Positions 15,273 through 24,427 are shown, counted from the stretch's first letter. The stretch: 64,000 bases of DNA from Streptomyces deccanensis (GCF_022385335.1 NZ_CP092431.1:2418001-2482000), one strand, 5' to 3'. Made by a program: numbers and translations. The notes: a model not told the origin generated them from the sequence alone.

Positions 15273-16802
15273 CTACCGCTCCAAGACCCCGTTGAACCGA
15301 CGGGGCAGCCCCAGCGGATTCTCGTCCCGCAGCTCCGGCGGAAGCAGCGCCGCGGGCGCCCCCTGGTAGGCGACCGGCCGCAGCCACCGCTCGATCGCCG
15401 TCCCGCCCACCGAGGTGGACGTCGACGTCGTGGCCGGGTAGGGCCCACCGTGGTGCTGGGCGGCCGCCACGGCCACCCCCGTCGGCCATCCGTTGACGAG
15501 CACGCGCCCGGCCAGCGGCGTCAGCTCGGCCAGCAGCTCCGGTCCGCGCCCGCCCTCGGCGGCCTCCTCGCCCGACACGTGCACCGTGGCGGTGAGGTTG
15601 CCGGGCAGCCGGGACAGCACCGACTTGGCCTCGTCCTCGTCCTCGTAGCGGGCCACGACGGTGAGCGGGCCGAAGCACTCCTCCAGGAGCAGGTCGTGCT
15701 CGCCCTCGACGGCCAGCTTCTCCGCGGGGACGGTCAGGAACCCGGGGCTGACCGTGTGCTCGCCGCCCGCGCCGGCGGTCACCGGCGACTCCACGTCCGG
15801 CAGTTCGGCGCGCTCGGCGACACCGGCGAGGAAGTTGTCCCGCATCCGGTGGTCCAGCAGGACCCCGGAGTCGACGTCGCTGACGGCGTCGGTGAGCGAC
15901 TTGAGCAGCCGGTCACCGGCGTCACCGGCGGGCGCCAGCACCAGGCCGGGCTTCACGCAGAACTGGCCGACACCGAGCGTCATCGACCCGGCGAGCCCGG
16001 TGCCGATCGTCTCGGCGCGCTCGGCGGCGGCGGCCTCGGTGATGAGGACGGGGTTCAGGGAGCCCAGCTCGCCGTGGAACGGGATCGGCACGGGGCGCGC
16101 GGCCGCCGCGTCGAAGAGGGCACGGCCGCCGCGTACCGAACCGGTGAAGCCGGCCGCGGTGACGAGCGGGTGCTTGACCAGCTCGACGCCCGCCTCGAAG
16201 CCGTGCACGAGGCCGAGGACGCCCTCGGGGATGCCGTGCTCGGCGGCGGCCCGGCGCAGCACGATCGCGACCAGCTCGGACAGCGCCGGGTGGTCGGGGT
16301 GGGCCTTGACGACGACCGGGCAGCCGGCGGCCAGCGCGCTCGCCGTGTCGCCGCCGGGGACGGAGAAGGCGAAGGGGAAGTTGGAGGCCGAGTAGACGGC
16401 CACCACGCCGAGCGGGACCTTGTAGCGGCGCAGGTCCGGGATGGGCGGGGTGGCGGTGTCGTCGGGGTGGTTGATCACCACGTCGAGGAAGGCGCCCTCG
16501 TCGACGATGTCGGCGAAGGCCCGCAGCTGGTAGCAGGTGCGGGCGAGTTCGCCGGTGAGGCGGACCGGGCCGAGCGCGGTCTCGGCGTCGGCGACCTCGA
16601 CGAGCTGGTCCTTGGCCGCCTGGAGCTGGTCGGCGGCGGTGCGCAGGAAGGCCGCGCGGACGGTGCGGTCGGCCAGGGAGGCGCGGGCGGCGTGCGCCGC
16701 GCGGACGGCGGCGTCCACCTCCTGGGCTGTGGCCTCCACCGCAACCTGCTCGCGCTGCTTCCCGTTACGGGGGTCGACACTCCAGACTGGTGCTGCTGCC
16801 AC
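15273..16802 (-). CDS. Alpha-ketoglutarate semialdehyde dehydrogenase (2,5-dioxovalerate dehydrogenase)
   Basis: A 509-residue NAD(P)-dependent aldehyde dehydrogenase of the KGSADH type III branch. It oxidises alpha-ketoglutarate semialdehyde to alpha-ketoglutarate, the common last step of oxidative uronate and pentonate degradation. Landmarks are VYSASNFPFAFSVPGGDTAS, AAGFTGSVRGGRALF, FHGELGSLNPV and the nucleophile Cys282 in GVGQFCVKPG. GTG at 16802 is preferred because GGAGGAA precedes it; an upstream in-frame GTG at 16817 has no ribosome site. It is divergent from an IclR regulator. The KdgD, arabinonate-dehydratase-type and uronate dehydrogenase genes 30-40 kb away would feed it. Confidence 0.9.
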   Translation of the reverse strand: MAAAPVWSVDPRNGKQREQVAVEATAQEVDAAVRAAHAARASLADRTVRAAFLRTAADQLQAAKDQLVEVADAETALGPVRLTGELARTCYQLRAFADIVDEGAFLDVVINHPDDTATPPIPDLRRYKVPLGVVAVYSASNFPFAFSVPGGDTASALAAGCPVVVKAHPDHPALSELVAIVLRRAAAEHGIPEGVLGLVHGFEAGVELVKHPLVTAAGFTGSVRGGRALFDAAAARPVPIPFHGELGSLNPVLITEAAAAERAETIGTGLAGSMTLGVGQFCVKPGLVLAPAGDAGDRLLKSLTDAVSDVDSGVLLDHRMRDNFLAGVAERAELPDVESPVTAGAGGEHTVSPGFLTVPAEKLAVEGEHDLLLEECFGPLTVVARYEDEDEAKSVLSRLPGNLTATVHVSGEEAAEGGRGPELLAELTPLAGRVLVNGWPTGVAVAAAQHHGGPYPATTSTSTSVGGTAIERWLRPVAYQGAPAALLPPELRDENPLGLPRRFNGVLER

Positions 16803-16866
16803 CGCGGGTTCCTCCACGTATTTCTGGATCGATTCCCAGGGTCATATCTGGGTCATTCACCAGCGT

Positions 16867-16884
16867 CGTTCGATATGCTGAACG
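16867..16884. promoter_or_regulatory. IclR-type operator candidate
   Basis: CGTTC at 16867-16871 and GAACG at 16880-16884 form a perfect inverted repeat around 8 bases. It sits between the dehydrogenase gene and the divergent IclR gene, the expected place for an autoregulatory site of this family. Confidence 0.5.
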
Positions 16885-16956
16885 CCGTCTCTGATGATGA
16901 ATATTCTGTCGGAGACTATATCTTCAGCTTCTCGCCGAACGAAGGGGTCAAGGGCG

Positions 16957-17730
16957 ATGTCGGCAGTGGAGACGGGCGGCGGGGCACAGGTCAAATCGGC
17001 GGTAAGGACCGTTGAGCTGCTCGAATACTTCGCCGGGCGCCCCGGTATGCATTCCCTGGCGGCGGTCCAGGAAGCCGTCGGATATCCCAAGTCCAGTCTC
17101 TACATGTTGCTGCGCACCCTGGTGGAGCTGGGCTGGGTGGAGACCGACGCGACGGGCACCCGCTACGGCATCGGCGTCCGCGCGCTGCTCGTCGGCACGT
17201 CCTACATCGACGGTGACGAGGTGGTGGCGCTGGCCCGGCCGACGCTGGACCGGCTGTCGGACGACACCACGGAGACGATCCACCTGGCCCGCCTCGACGG
17301 CACCAACGTCGTCTATCTGGCCACCCGCCAGTCGCAGCACTATCTGCGCCCCTTCACCCGCGTCGGCCGCCGGCTGCCCGCCCACTCCACCTCGCTCGGC
17401 AAGGCGCTGCTGGCCACCCACACCGACGAGCAGGTCCGCAAGATGCTCCCGGAGACCCTGCCGGCGCTGACCGAGCACACGATCACCGACCGGGAGCAGC
17501 TCATCGAGGAGCTGCGGCAGATCCGTGAGCAGGGGTTCTCGGTGGACCGCGAGGAGAACACGCTCGGGCTGCGCTGCTTCGGGGTGGCGATCCCCTACCG
17601 CACCCCGGCCCGCGACGCGATCAGCTGCTCCGTCCCGGTGGCCCGGCTGACCCCGGCGCACGAGCAGTTGGTCAAGGACGCCCTCTTCGACGCCCGCGAC
17701 CGGCTGACGCTGGCGACCCGCAGACTCTGA
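16957..17730 (+). CDS. IclR-family transcriptional regulator
   Basis: A 257-residue regulator. The winged helix-turn-helix covers about residues 10-70 (VKSAVRTVELLEYFAGRPGM, HSLAAVQEAVGYPKSSLYML, LVELGWVETD). The IclR effector domain covers about 85-250, with GRRLPAHSTSLGKALLATHT and the closing GVAIPYRTPARDAISCSVPV. The ATG at 16957 is the last start before the domain and has CAAGGGCG upstream. It is divergent from the KGSADH gene and is the most likely repressor of that gene, responding to a sugar acid or keto acid. Confidence 0.9.
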   Translation: MSAVETGGGAQVKSAVRTVELLEYFAGRPGMHSLAAVQEAVGYPKSSLYMLLRTLVELGWVETDATGTRYGIGVRALLVGTSYIDGDEVVALARPTLDRLSDDTTETIHLARLDGTNVVYLATRQSQHYLRPFTRVGRRLPAHSTSLGKALLATHTDEQVRKMLPETLPALTEHTITDREQLIEELRQIREQGFSVDREENTLGLRCFGVAIPYRTPARDAISCSVPVARLTPAHEQLVKDALFDARDRLTLATRRL

Positions 17731-17825
17731 ACCGGCCCCGTGGCAACCCCGGTCACATGAAGACCTCATGAGAAAGCCGGGCGAGGGGAACGACTGATCG
17801 CGTCCCGCTCGTCCTTCCGGGTGCC

Positions 17826-19277
17826 ATGAACAAGACGATCAGGCGCTCCGCCGTCTTCTCCCTGCTGCTCGTGCTCGCCCTGTTGGTCAGGGCGACATGG
17901 GTGCAGTTCTACGAGGGCACGGCGCTCGCGGACGACCAGGACAACCGGCGCAACGCGATTCGGACGTACGCCGACCCGCTCGGGAACATCATCGTGGCCG
18001 GGGATTCGATCACCGGCTCGGCCCGTACCAAGAGCGGCGACCTCGCGTACAAGCGCACGTACAAGGACGGCGAGCTGTACGCGGCGGTCACCGGATACGC
18101 CTCGCAGGCCTACGCGCCCACCCAGCTGGAGGGCATTTACCAGGACCTGCTCGACGGCACCGACCTGCGGCTGAAGACCGTGATGGACACGGTCACCGGG
18201 CAGCGGGCCGATCCGGGCAATGTGATCACCACGATCGATCCGGCCGTGCAGAAGGCCGCGTTCGACGCGCTGGGCGACAACAAGGGCGCGGCCGTCGCGA
18301 TCGACCCGACGACGGGGAAGATCCTCGCGGTGGTGTCGACGCCGTCGTACGACCCGTCCTCGCTCACCGGCGCGGGCACCGCCGGAAATGCCTGGAAGAA
18401 GCTCAACGCGGACCCGGACAAGCCGCTGACCAACCGGGCGCTGCGCCAGCCGCTGCCGCCGGGGTCGACGTTCAAGCTGGTCGTGGCGGCGGCCGCGCTG
18501 GAGGACGGGCTGTACGGGTCGGTGGACGAGAGGACCGTCAGCCCGGACCCGTACACGCTGCCGGACACCGAGACCGAGCTGTCCAACGAGAACCCGAGCG
18601 CGCCCTGCGAGAACGCCACGATCCGTACGGCGCTGCAGTACTCGTGCAACAACGTCTTCGCGAAGATGGCCGTCGACCTCGGGCAGGACAAGGTGCGGGA
18701 GACGGCCGAGAGGTTCGGCTTCAACGACGAGGCGCAGGACGTGCCGGTGCGGGCGTACGAGAGTGTCTATCCGTCGGACATGAACAAGTCCTCCACGGCC
18801 CTGACGGGCATCGGCCAGTACGACGTCACCGCGACGCCGCTCCAGATGGCGATGGTGTCGGCGGCGATAGCCAACGGCGGCAAGCTGGTCTCACCGCACA
18901 TGGTGTCGCAGATCACCGACAGCGGTGGCGATGTCCTGGAGGACTACGACTCGGAGGCCGGGACCGAGGAGATCATGAGCGCGGACACGGCCGAGCAGCT
19001 CCAGTCGGCGATGCGCACGGTCGTGGAGGACGGCACCGGCACGAACGCGCGGATCAGCGGGGCGACGGTGGGCGGCAAGACCGGTACGGCCCAGCACGGC
19101 GAGAACAACAGCAAGACGCCTTACGCCTGGTTCACGTCGTACGCGAAGGCCGACGGCAAGGAGGTCGCCGTCGCGGTCGTCGTCGAGCAGTCGAACGCCG
19201 CGCGGTCGGAGGTCAGCGGCAACGGGCTGGCGGCGCCGGTGGCCAAGGCGGTCATGGAGGCCGCGCTGAAGAACTGA
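17826..19277 (+). CDS. Penicillin-binding protein (class B-like transpeptidase)
   Basis: A 483-residue membrane-anchored D,D-transpeptidase that cross-links peptidoglycan. An N-terminal membrane anchor covers residues 8-24 (AVFSLLLVLALLVRATW). A dimerisation region follows, then the transpeptidase domain with the catalytic SxxK at Ser214 (PPGSTFKLV), SCN at 273-275 (QYSCNNVF) and KTG at 418-420 (VGGKTGTAQ). All three motifs are intact. The size matches the PbpA-type proteins of actinobacteria, but here no ftsW/rodA partner or kinase gene is adjacent, so it is an orphan. It ends at a bidirectional terminator. Confidence 0.93.
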   Translation: MNKTIRRSAVFSLLLVLALLVRATWVQFYEGTALADDQDNRRNAIRTYADPLGNIIVAGDSITGSARTKSGDLAYKRTYKDGELYAAVTGYASQAYAPTQLEGIYQDLLDGTDLRLKTVMDTVTGQRADPGNVITTIDPAVQKAAFDALGDNKGAAVAIDPTTGKILAVVSTPSYDPSSLTGAGTAGNAWKKLNADPDKPLTNRALRQPLPPGSTFKLVVAAAALEDGLYGSVDERTVSPDPYTLPDTETELSNENPSAPCENATIRTALQYSCNNVFAKMAVDLGQDKVRETAERFGFNDEAQDVPVRAYESVYPSDMNKSSTALTGIGQYDVTATPLQMAMVSAAIANGGKLVSPHMVSQITDSGGDVLEDYDSEAGTEEIMSADTAEQLQSAMRTVVEDGTGTNARISGATVGGKTGTAQHGENNSKTPYAWFTSYAKADGKEVAVAVVVEQSNAARSEVSGNGLAAPVAKAVMEAALKN

Positions 19278-19312
19278 AGACCCCCTGGAACAACCCGGAC
19301 CACCTGAATGAG

Positions 19313-19348
19313 AAGGGCCGCCCTCACTCCCCCCGGAGGGCGGCCCTT
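19313..19348. terminator. Bidirectional terminator
   Basis: AAGGGCCGCCCT (19313-19324) and AGGGCGGCCCTT (19337-19348) form a perfect 12-base stem with a 12-base loop and A/T ends on both sides. It sits between the convergent transpeptidase and permease genes. Confidence 0.85.
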
Positions 19349-19356
19349 CGTCCGTC

Positions 19357-20808
19357 CTACCTGACCCCGAAGAGCTGCTGGATCGGGTTGATCGCGAAGT
19401 ACACCAGGAACAGCGCCGAGGTGGCCCACAGCAGCCAGTGGATCTCCTTCGCCTTGCCGAGGACCGTCTTGATCAGGACGAAGGCGAGGAAGCCGGCGCC
19501 GATGCCGTTGGTGATGGAGTAGGTGAACGGCATCACGGCGATGGTGAGGAACGCCGGGATGGCGATGTCGTACCGGTCCCAGTCGATGTTCTTGACCTGG
19601 GTCATCATCAGGAAGCCGACGGCGACGAGCGCGGGCGCGGCGGCCTGCATGGGGACGATGGTGAGCAGCGGGGTGAGGAAGAGCGCCACCGCGAAGAGGC
19701 CGCCGGTGATCAGGTTGGAGAACCCGGTGCGGGCGCCCTCTCCGACGCCGGCCGCGGACTCGATGTAGGAGGTCGCGGAGGACGAGGAGGCCGCGCCGCC
19801 CGCGACGGCCGCCGCGCCGTCGATGAGGAGGACCCGGCCGAGGTTCGGGACCTTGCCCTCCTCGTCGAGCAGGCCCGCCTCGGCGGTGATGCCGACGACG
19901 GTGCCCATGGTGTCGAAGAAGTCCGAGAGCAGCAGGGTGAAGATCAGCAGGACGACCGTGATGACGGTGGTCTCGCCGAACGAGCCGAAGAGGCTGAAGT
20001 CGCCGATCAGTCCGAACTCGGGGGCGGCGACGATGTCGTCGGGGACCTTCGGGGTGGTCAGGCCCCAGCTCTTGATGTCGGCCACCGAGTTGATCACGAT
20101 CGCAACGACCGTCATCGTCAGGATGCTGATGAGGATCGCGCCCTTCACCTTGCGGGCGAGCAGGCCGATGGTCAGCAGGACACCGAGGCAGAAGACCAGG
20201 ATCGGCCAGCCGGACAGCGAACCGGTGGCGCCGAGCTGCACCGGGACGGTGGTGTTGGCGATGTCCGGTATGCGGCTGACGAAGCCGGCGTCGACGAAGC
20301 CGATGAAGGCGATGAACAGGCCGATGCCGACGCTGATCGCCTGCTTCAGCGCCTGCGGTATCGCGTGCATGACGGCCTCGCGCAGGCCGGTGACCACCAG
20401 GACGCAGATCAGCAGGCCTTCGAGGACGACCAGGCCCATCGCGTCGGACCAGCTCATCAGCGGGGCTATCTGGAAGGCGACGACCGCGTTGAGACCGAGG
20501 CCCGCGGCGAGCGCGAGAGGAAGGTTTCCTCCGACGCCCATGATGATCGTCATCACGGCGGCCACGAGGGCGGTGGCGGTGACGAGTTCGGCGCCGTCGA
20601 GGGTGTGGCCGTACTTGTCCTTCGCGCTGCCGAGGATGATGGGATTCAGGACAAGGATGTACGCCATCGTGAAGAACGTGGCGAAGCCGCCGCGTATCTC
20701 ACGGGCGAAGGTGGACCCCCGAGCGGTGATCTTGAAGAAGCGATCGACGCTGTTCGCCCCGGGTGGCTCGGCTGCGGGCCGGTCGGCCACCTGCTGTGCG
20801 TCGGACAT
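19357..20808 (-). CDS. NCS2-family purine permease (AzgA-like)
   Basis: A 483-residue inner-membrane transporter for hypoxanthine, guanine or adenine. About 12-14 hydrophobic segments are present. Family landmarks are REIRGGFATFFTMAYILVLN near the N-terminus, AAGLGLNAVVAFQ, LLSDFFDTMGTVVGITAEAG and SSSATSYIESAAGVGEGART. The start at 20808 is chosen because AGGAG lies 8 bases upstream. A palindrome at 20873-20887, 65 bases upstream, may be its operator. No purine riboswitch was recognised in the leader. Confidence 0.92.
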   Translation of the reverse strand: MSDAQQVADRPAAEPPGANSVDRFFKITARGSTFAREIRGGFATFFTMAYILVLNPIILGSAKDKYGHTLDGAELVTATALVAAVMTIIMGVGGNLPLALAAGLGLNAVVAFQIAPLMSWSDAMGLVVLEGLLICVLVVTGLREAVMHAIPQALKQAISVGIGLFIAFIGFVDAGFVSRIPDIANTTVPVQLGATGSLSGWPILVFCLGVLLTIGLLARKVKGAILISILTMTVVAIVINSVADIKSWGLTTPKVPDDIVAAPEFGLIGDFSLFGSFGETTVITVVLLIFTLLLSDFFDTMGTVVGITAEAGLLDEEGKVPNLGRVLLIDGAAAVAGGAASSSSATSYIESAAGVGEGARTGFSNLITGGLFAVALFLTPLLTIVPMQAAAPALVAVGFLMMTQVKNIDWDRYDIAIPAFLTIAVMPFTYSITNGIGAGFLAFVLIKTVLGKAKEIHWLLWATSALFLVYFAINPIQQLFGVR

Positions 20809-20872
20809 GAACGGTGCTCCTAGTGACATGCGTGGACTACGCGCGGATGCTGGCTGGATTGTGCCCGTGTTG

Positions 20873-20887
20873 AACCTGATTCAGGTT
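20873..20887. promoter_or_regulatory. Palindrome upstream of the purine permease
   Basis: AACCTG-ATT-CAGGTT is a perfect 6+6 inverted repeat. It lies 65 bases before the permease start and 190 bases before the divergent sigma factor gene. The binding protein is unknown. Confidence 0.4.
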
Positions 20888-21009
20888 TTCTCCGTGTTAC
20901 GGAATCGGAGTTCTCCCTGCAAGACGGCGTTCGAAGCCGCGTACGAACCTCTTTCACGATCACTGCTACTCTTCCGGATCTCGTCGGGGGTCGGCCCCGG
21001 ACGACCACA

Positions 21010-21025
21010 TGTCATTCACATGACA
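21010..21025. promoter_or_regulatory. Palindrome upstream of the SigE-type sigma gene
   Basis: TGTCAT-TCAC-ATGACA is a perfect 6+6 inverted repeat located 53 bases before the sigma factor start. It could be an operator or a small hairpin in the leader. Confidence 0.35.
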
Positions 21026-21077
21026 CGCACAGCCAGCCGGCTCGGCTGCTGTGGCCGCAGCGAGAAGAGAGGTCCCC

Positions 21078-21680
21078 GTGGGCACTGTCGTCGACGACGC
21101 AGCCTCCGTGGAGTTCCACGCCTTCTTCGAACGGCACTATGCCGAACTGTCACGTCTGGCACACCTGTTGACGGGCGAGGCGGACGCCGCCGACGACCTG
21201 GCCGCGGACGCGCTGCTCGCGATGTGGCACCGCTGGGACCGCGTCCGTGCGGCGGACCATCCGGTGGCGTACGCCCGTGGCGTCGTCGCCAATCTGGCCC
21301 GCACCCGGATCCGCAGCGCGGTCCGTGAGCGCCGCAGGATCACGCTGTTCTGGTCGCAGCGCGAGGAGAAGACCGAGAATCCCGATGTGCCCGGCGTGGT
21401 CGACGTCCAGTCGGCGCTGCGCCGGCTGCCGTTCCGCAAGCGGGCCTGTGTGGTCCTGCGCCACGCCTTCGACCTCTCGGAGAAGGACACGGCGCTCGCC
21501 CTCGGCGTCTCGGTCGGTACGGTGAAGAGCCAGACGTCCAAGGGGATGGCCGAGTTGCAGAAGCTGCTCGGCACAGAGGACACGCCGCAGCGGATGCACG
21601 CGGGCATCGCGGGCGGGGGCGTCACGAAACCGCGCGTGACCCGCGCGGGCGTGACCGGCACCGGAGGAAGGGACCGATGA
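21078..21680 (+). CDS. SigE-family sigma factor
   Basis: A 200-residue actinobacterial SigE-family (group 4) sigma factor. Region 2 is FERHYAELSRLAHLLTGEAD then LAADALLAMWHRWDRVRAAD. Region 4 is ALRRLPFRKRACVVLRHAFD then KDTALALGVSVGTVKSQTSK. A 30-residue Gly/Val/Thr-rich tail follows. GTG at 21078 has GAGAGG upstream; the longer reading from 21051 lacks one. The next gene starts inside its stop codon (ATGA), so the downstream membrane protein is co-translated and may control it. Confidence 0.9.
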   Translation: MGTVVDDAASVEFHAFFERHYAELSRLAHLLTGEADAADDLAADALLAMWHRWDRVRAADHPVAYARGVVANLARTRIRSAVRERRRITLFWSQREEKTENPDVPGVVDVQSALRRLPFRKRACVVLRHAFDLSEKDTALALGVSVGTVKSQTSKGMAELQKLLGTEDTPQRMHAGIAGGGVTKPRVTRAGVTGTGGRDR

Positions 21681-22543
21681 GGGACGTGCACGAGGAGCTG
21701 CGCGCCCGGCTGCGCGCGTCGGCCGAGGCGCACGAGCCCGACCGCGCCCGCATCCTGGCCCGGATCGAGCGCGGTATGGCCGCCCCCGAGGTGCGCCGGA
21801 GCCGCAAGGCGACCCGGCCGCCGCTGTGGGGCTGGGTGCGGGTGGTCACCGCCACCGCCGGGGTCGCGGGTGTGCTCGCGGTCGGCGGCTACGCGGTCGC
21901 CTCCGCGGTGAAGGGCGAGGAGACGCCGCCGGCCGATCGGACGGTCGTGGTCTCCCCGACCCCGGTCGACTCCCCCGCCGCGACGAGCCGCGCCCCGAGC
22001 CCGCCGGACCGGCCGAGCCCCAGCGCCGGTGGGAAGCGGGAGGAGAAGCCCAGCTCGACGCCGTCGAAGGACCCGTCGCCCAAGGACACGGCGGTGCCGA
22101 AGCTGCCCACCTCGAAGGACGAGGAGGAGGGCCCGCTCTGGTCGGACGGCTCGGTCGACCCGCACAGCAACGACTTCTGGGCGCAGAGCAATCTCACCCT
22201 GAGGACGAGCGAGCAGCTCACCGAACTGACCGTCCAGCTGACGATCGCCCAGACCGGCGGGGTCTCCTCGGCCGGTGCCTGGCGGTCCCTGCCGGAGCAG
22301 GACTTCGACCTCACGGTCGAGTCCGACGACGGGTTCCTGGTCTACACCTGGGTGCTCAAGGACGGACGGACGGTCCCGAAGGGCGAGTTCGTCTTCGCCG
22401 GGCAGTACAACCACGAGCGCGGCGGCCGTGACGCGGGCGACGACCGCTACACGATGACCGCGAAGGCGGGCGGCGAGGACGTCACGGTGGGCGGCGACTT
22501 CGAGGGCCACGACGACGACTCCTCGGACGAGGGCGATTCGTAG
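21677..22543 (+). CDS. Single-pass membrane protein coupled to the SigE-type sigma factor
   Basis: A 288-residue protein. The cytoplasmic N-terminus is charged (MRDVHEELRARLRASAEAHE) and one membrane helix lies near residues 55-80 (VTATAGVAGVLAVGGYAVAS). A Ser/Pro/Lys-rich linker of about 70 residues follows, then a C-terminal extracellular domain of about 110 residues (LWSDGSVDPHSNDFWAQSNL). No zinc-finger anti-sigma motif is visible. The topology fits a membrane sensor or anti-sigma-like partner of the sigma factor whose gene it overlaps (inference). The outer domain is not recognised. The ATG is inside the sigma gene's last codons. Confidence 0.75.
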   Translation: MRDVHEELRARLRASAEAHEPDRARILARIERGMAAPEVRRSRKATRPPLWGWVRVVTATAGVAGVLAVGGYAVASAVKGEETPPADRTVVVSPTPVDSPAATSRAPSPPDRPSPSAGGKREEKPSSTPSKDPSPKDTAVPKLPTSKDEEEGPLWSDGSVDPHSNDFWAQSNLTLRTSEQLTELTVQLTIAQTGGVSSAGAWRSLPEQDFDLTVESDDGFLVYTWVLKDGRTVPKGEFVFAGQYNHERGGRDAGDDRYTMTAKAGGEDVTVGGDFEGHDDDSSDEGDS

Positions 22544-22602
22544 CGGGAGATCCGCGAAGAAGATCCCGCGAGAAAGATCCGCGGGAGCGGCAACCCTTTC
22601 TC

Positions 22603-22642
22603 CGCCGGTGGCGACCAGGAGACGCGGGAGTCACCACCGGCG
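22603..22642 (+). terminator. Hairpin after the sigma factor operon
   Basis: CGCCGGTGGCGAC (22603-22615) pairs with GTCACCACCGGCG (22630-22642) with one mismatch. It lies 60 bases after the membrane protein stop and 82 bases before the lyase start. It could terminate the first unit or form a leader structure of the lyase mRNA. Three AGATCC-type direct repeats precede it at 22549-22585. Confidence 0.5.
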
Positions 22643-22723
22643 CGGAAGGAACCACCCGCACGTTCTCGTCATCTGGCATCACGCACAAGTGAGCCAGGAT
22701 CCGACATACCCGGAGTACCACCC

Positions 22724-24406
22724 TTGAGCACCCACAAGAGACGTCTCACCCGTCGACGCGTCCTCGGGGCCGGCGCGCTCGGTGTCGCCGCCACCGGCGC
22801 CGCCGTCGCGGGCGGCACCGGCCTGCTCTCCACGGCGTCCGCGGCCGGCTTCGGTCACTCGGACGACGGGAAGAACTTCGTCGTCGACACCGGGGCGAAC
22901 CTGGTCTTCAAGGTCTCCAAGACCACCGGCGACCTCACCTCGCTGCGCTACAAGGGCAAGGAGTACGAGGGCTACGGCGGCCGGCACTCGCACGTGGAGT
23001 CGGGTCTCGGCGCCTCGACCGTCACGATCCGCCGGTCCGGGTCGACGATCCTGATCAAGGCCGTGCACGGCGCGATCACCCAGTGGTACGCGGCCCGCAG
23101 CGGCCAGAACAACATCTACCTGTGGACGGACAAGGCGAACGCCTCCTTCACGGCGACCCGCTTCCTCGTCCGCCTCAAGCCCGGGATGTTCCCCAACGAG
23201 GGCCCCGACTCCTGGATCGAGGCCTCCGACAAGGTCATCGAGGCCGGTGACGTCTGGCGGCGCGCGGACGGCACGACCCACTCCAAGCACTACTCGGGCA
23301 AGCGGGTGATCGACTACGACCACATCGGTTTCACCACGGGTTCGGTCGGCCTCTGGATGGTCCGCTCCAACCACGAGAAGGCCTCCGGCGGCCCCTTCTA
23401 CCGCTCGCTGCTGCGCCACTCCAACGACCTCGGCGCGGGCCTCTACGAGATCCTGCACTACAACCAGGCCCAGACCGAGGCGGAACGTTTCGGCCTCCAG
23501 GGGCCGTACGTCCTGGCCTTCACCGACGGCGGGGCGCCCTCGCCGTCGCTGGCCCACGACCGGCTGGACACCTCCTGGGTGGACGGCCTCGGCATCACCG
23601 GCTGGGTCGGCAGGGCCGGGCGCGGCAAAGTGGCCGGTGTGGGGCTCAAGGGCATGGACCCGAAGTACGCCTACACGGTCGGCTTCGCCAACGCCGACGC
23701 CCAGTACTGGGCCAGGGCCGCGGCCGGCACCGGCGCCTTCTCCTGCAAGGGGATGCTGCCGGGGACGTACACGCTGACCGTCTTCAAGGGCGAACTGGCC
23801 GTGCACACCCGGGAGGTGAAGGTGACGGCGGGCGGCTCGACCGCGCTGAACTCCCTCACCGTCACCGGCGATCCGTCCGCCGCCAAGACCCTCTGGCGGC
23901 TCGGCGACTGGGACGGGACGCCCGGCGGGTTCAAGAACGCGGAGCTGATGACGTACGCGCACCCGTCCGACGGCCGCGCGGCGAAGTGGACGGGCGACGT
24001 CACCCTGGACGGCGGCCGTCCGGCGGCCTCCATCCCGGCGTACGTCTGGCAGGACGTCAACGACGGCGTCCGGATCCTCTTCAAGCTGACGCCCGCGCAG
24101 GCCGCCGCCGCGCACACGCTGCGGATAGGGGTCACCGACGCGTTCGCGGGCGGGCGTCCCCGGGTATCCATCAATGACTGGGCCTCGCCGGTCCCGGCGG
24201 CCCCGAAACAGCCGTCCACCCGTTCGCTCACCACGGGTTCGTACCGGGGGAACAACCACACCTTCCTCTACAGCGTCCCTGCCAGTGCGTGGAAGTCGAA
24301 CACCAGTGAGTACAACGTACTGACCATCGACATCGTCAGTGGTTCGAGCGGCACGGGCTTCCTCAGTCCGGGCACCTCGTTCGACTGTCTGGACCTGCTG
24401 GCCTGA
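22724..24406 (+). CDS. Secreted rhamnogalacturonan lyase (polysaccharide lyase family 4-like)
   Basis: A 560-residue enzyme that would cleave the rhamnogalacturonan I backbone of pectin by beta-elimination outside the cell. A Tat-type signal (LTRRRVLGAGALGVAATGAA) ends at TASAAG near residue 41. The beta-sandwich catalytic domain spans roughly 42-310 (FVVDTGANLVFKVSKTTGDL). A fibronectin-like domain follows at about 315-380 (LPGTYTLTVFKGELAVHTRE). A C-terminal carbohydrate-binding-like domain covers about 390-560 (WRLGDWDGTPGGFKNAELMT). This three-domain order is that of PL4. The TTG start has GGAG about 10 bases upstream. It is separated from the main pectin operons and ends at tandem hairpins. 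Confidence 0.88.
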   Translation: MSTHKRRLTRRRVLGAGALGVAATGAAVAGGTGLLSTASAAGFGHSDDGKNFVVDTGANLVFKVSKTTGDLTSLRYKGKEYEGYGGRHSHVESGLGASTVTIRRSGSTILIKAVHGAITQWYAARSGQNNIYLWTDKANASFTATRFLVRLKPGMFPNEGPDSWIEASDKVIEAGDVWRRADGTTHSKHYSGKRVIDYDHIGFTTGSVGLWMVRSNHEKASGGPFYRSLLRHSNDLGAGLYEILHYNQAQTEAERFGLQGPYVLAFTDGGAPSPSLAHDRLDTSWVDGLGITGWVGRAGRGKVAGVGLKGMDPKYAYTVGFANADAQYWARAAAGTGAFSCKGMLPGTYTLTVFKGELAVHTREVKVTAGGSTALNSLTVTGDPSAAKTLWRLGDWDGTPGGFKNAELMTYAHPSDGRAAKWTGDVTLDGGRPAASIPAYVWQDVNDGVRILFKLTPAQAAAAHTLRIGVTDAFAGGRPRVSINDWASPVPAAPKQPSTRSLTTGSYRGNNHTFLYSVPASAWKSNTSEYNVLTIDIVSGSSGTGFLSPGTSFDCLDLLA

Positions 24407-24427
24407 GCCCCCCTCGGCCGGCAGCAG

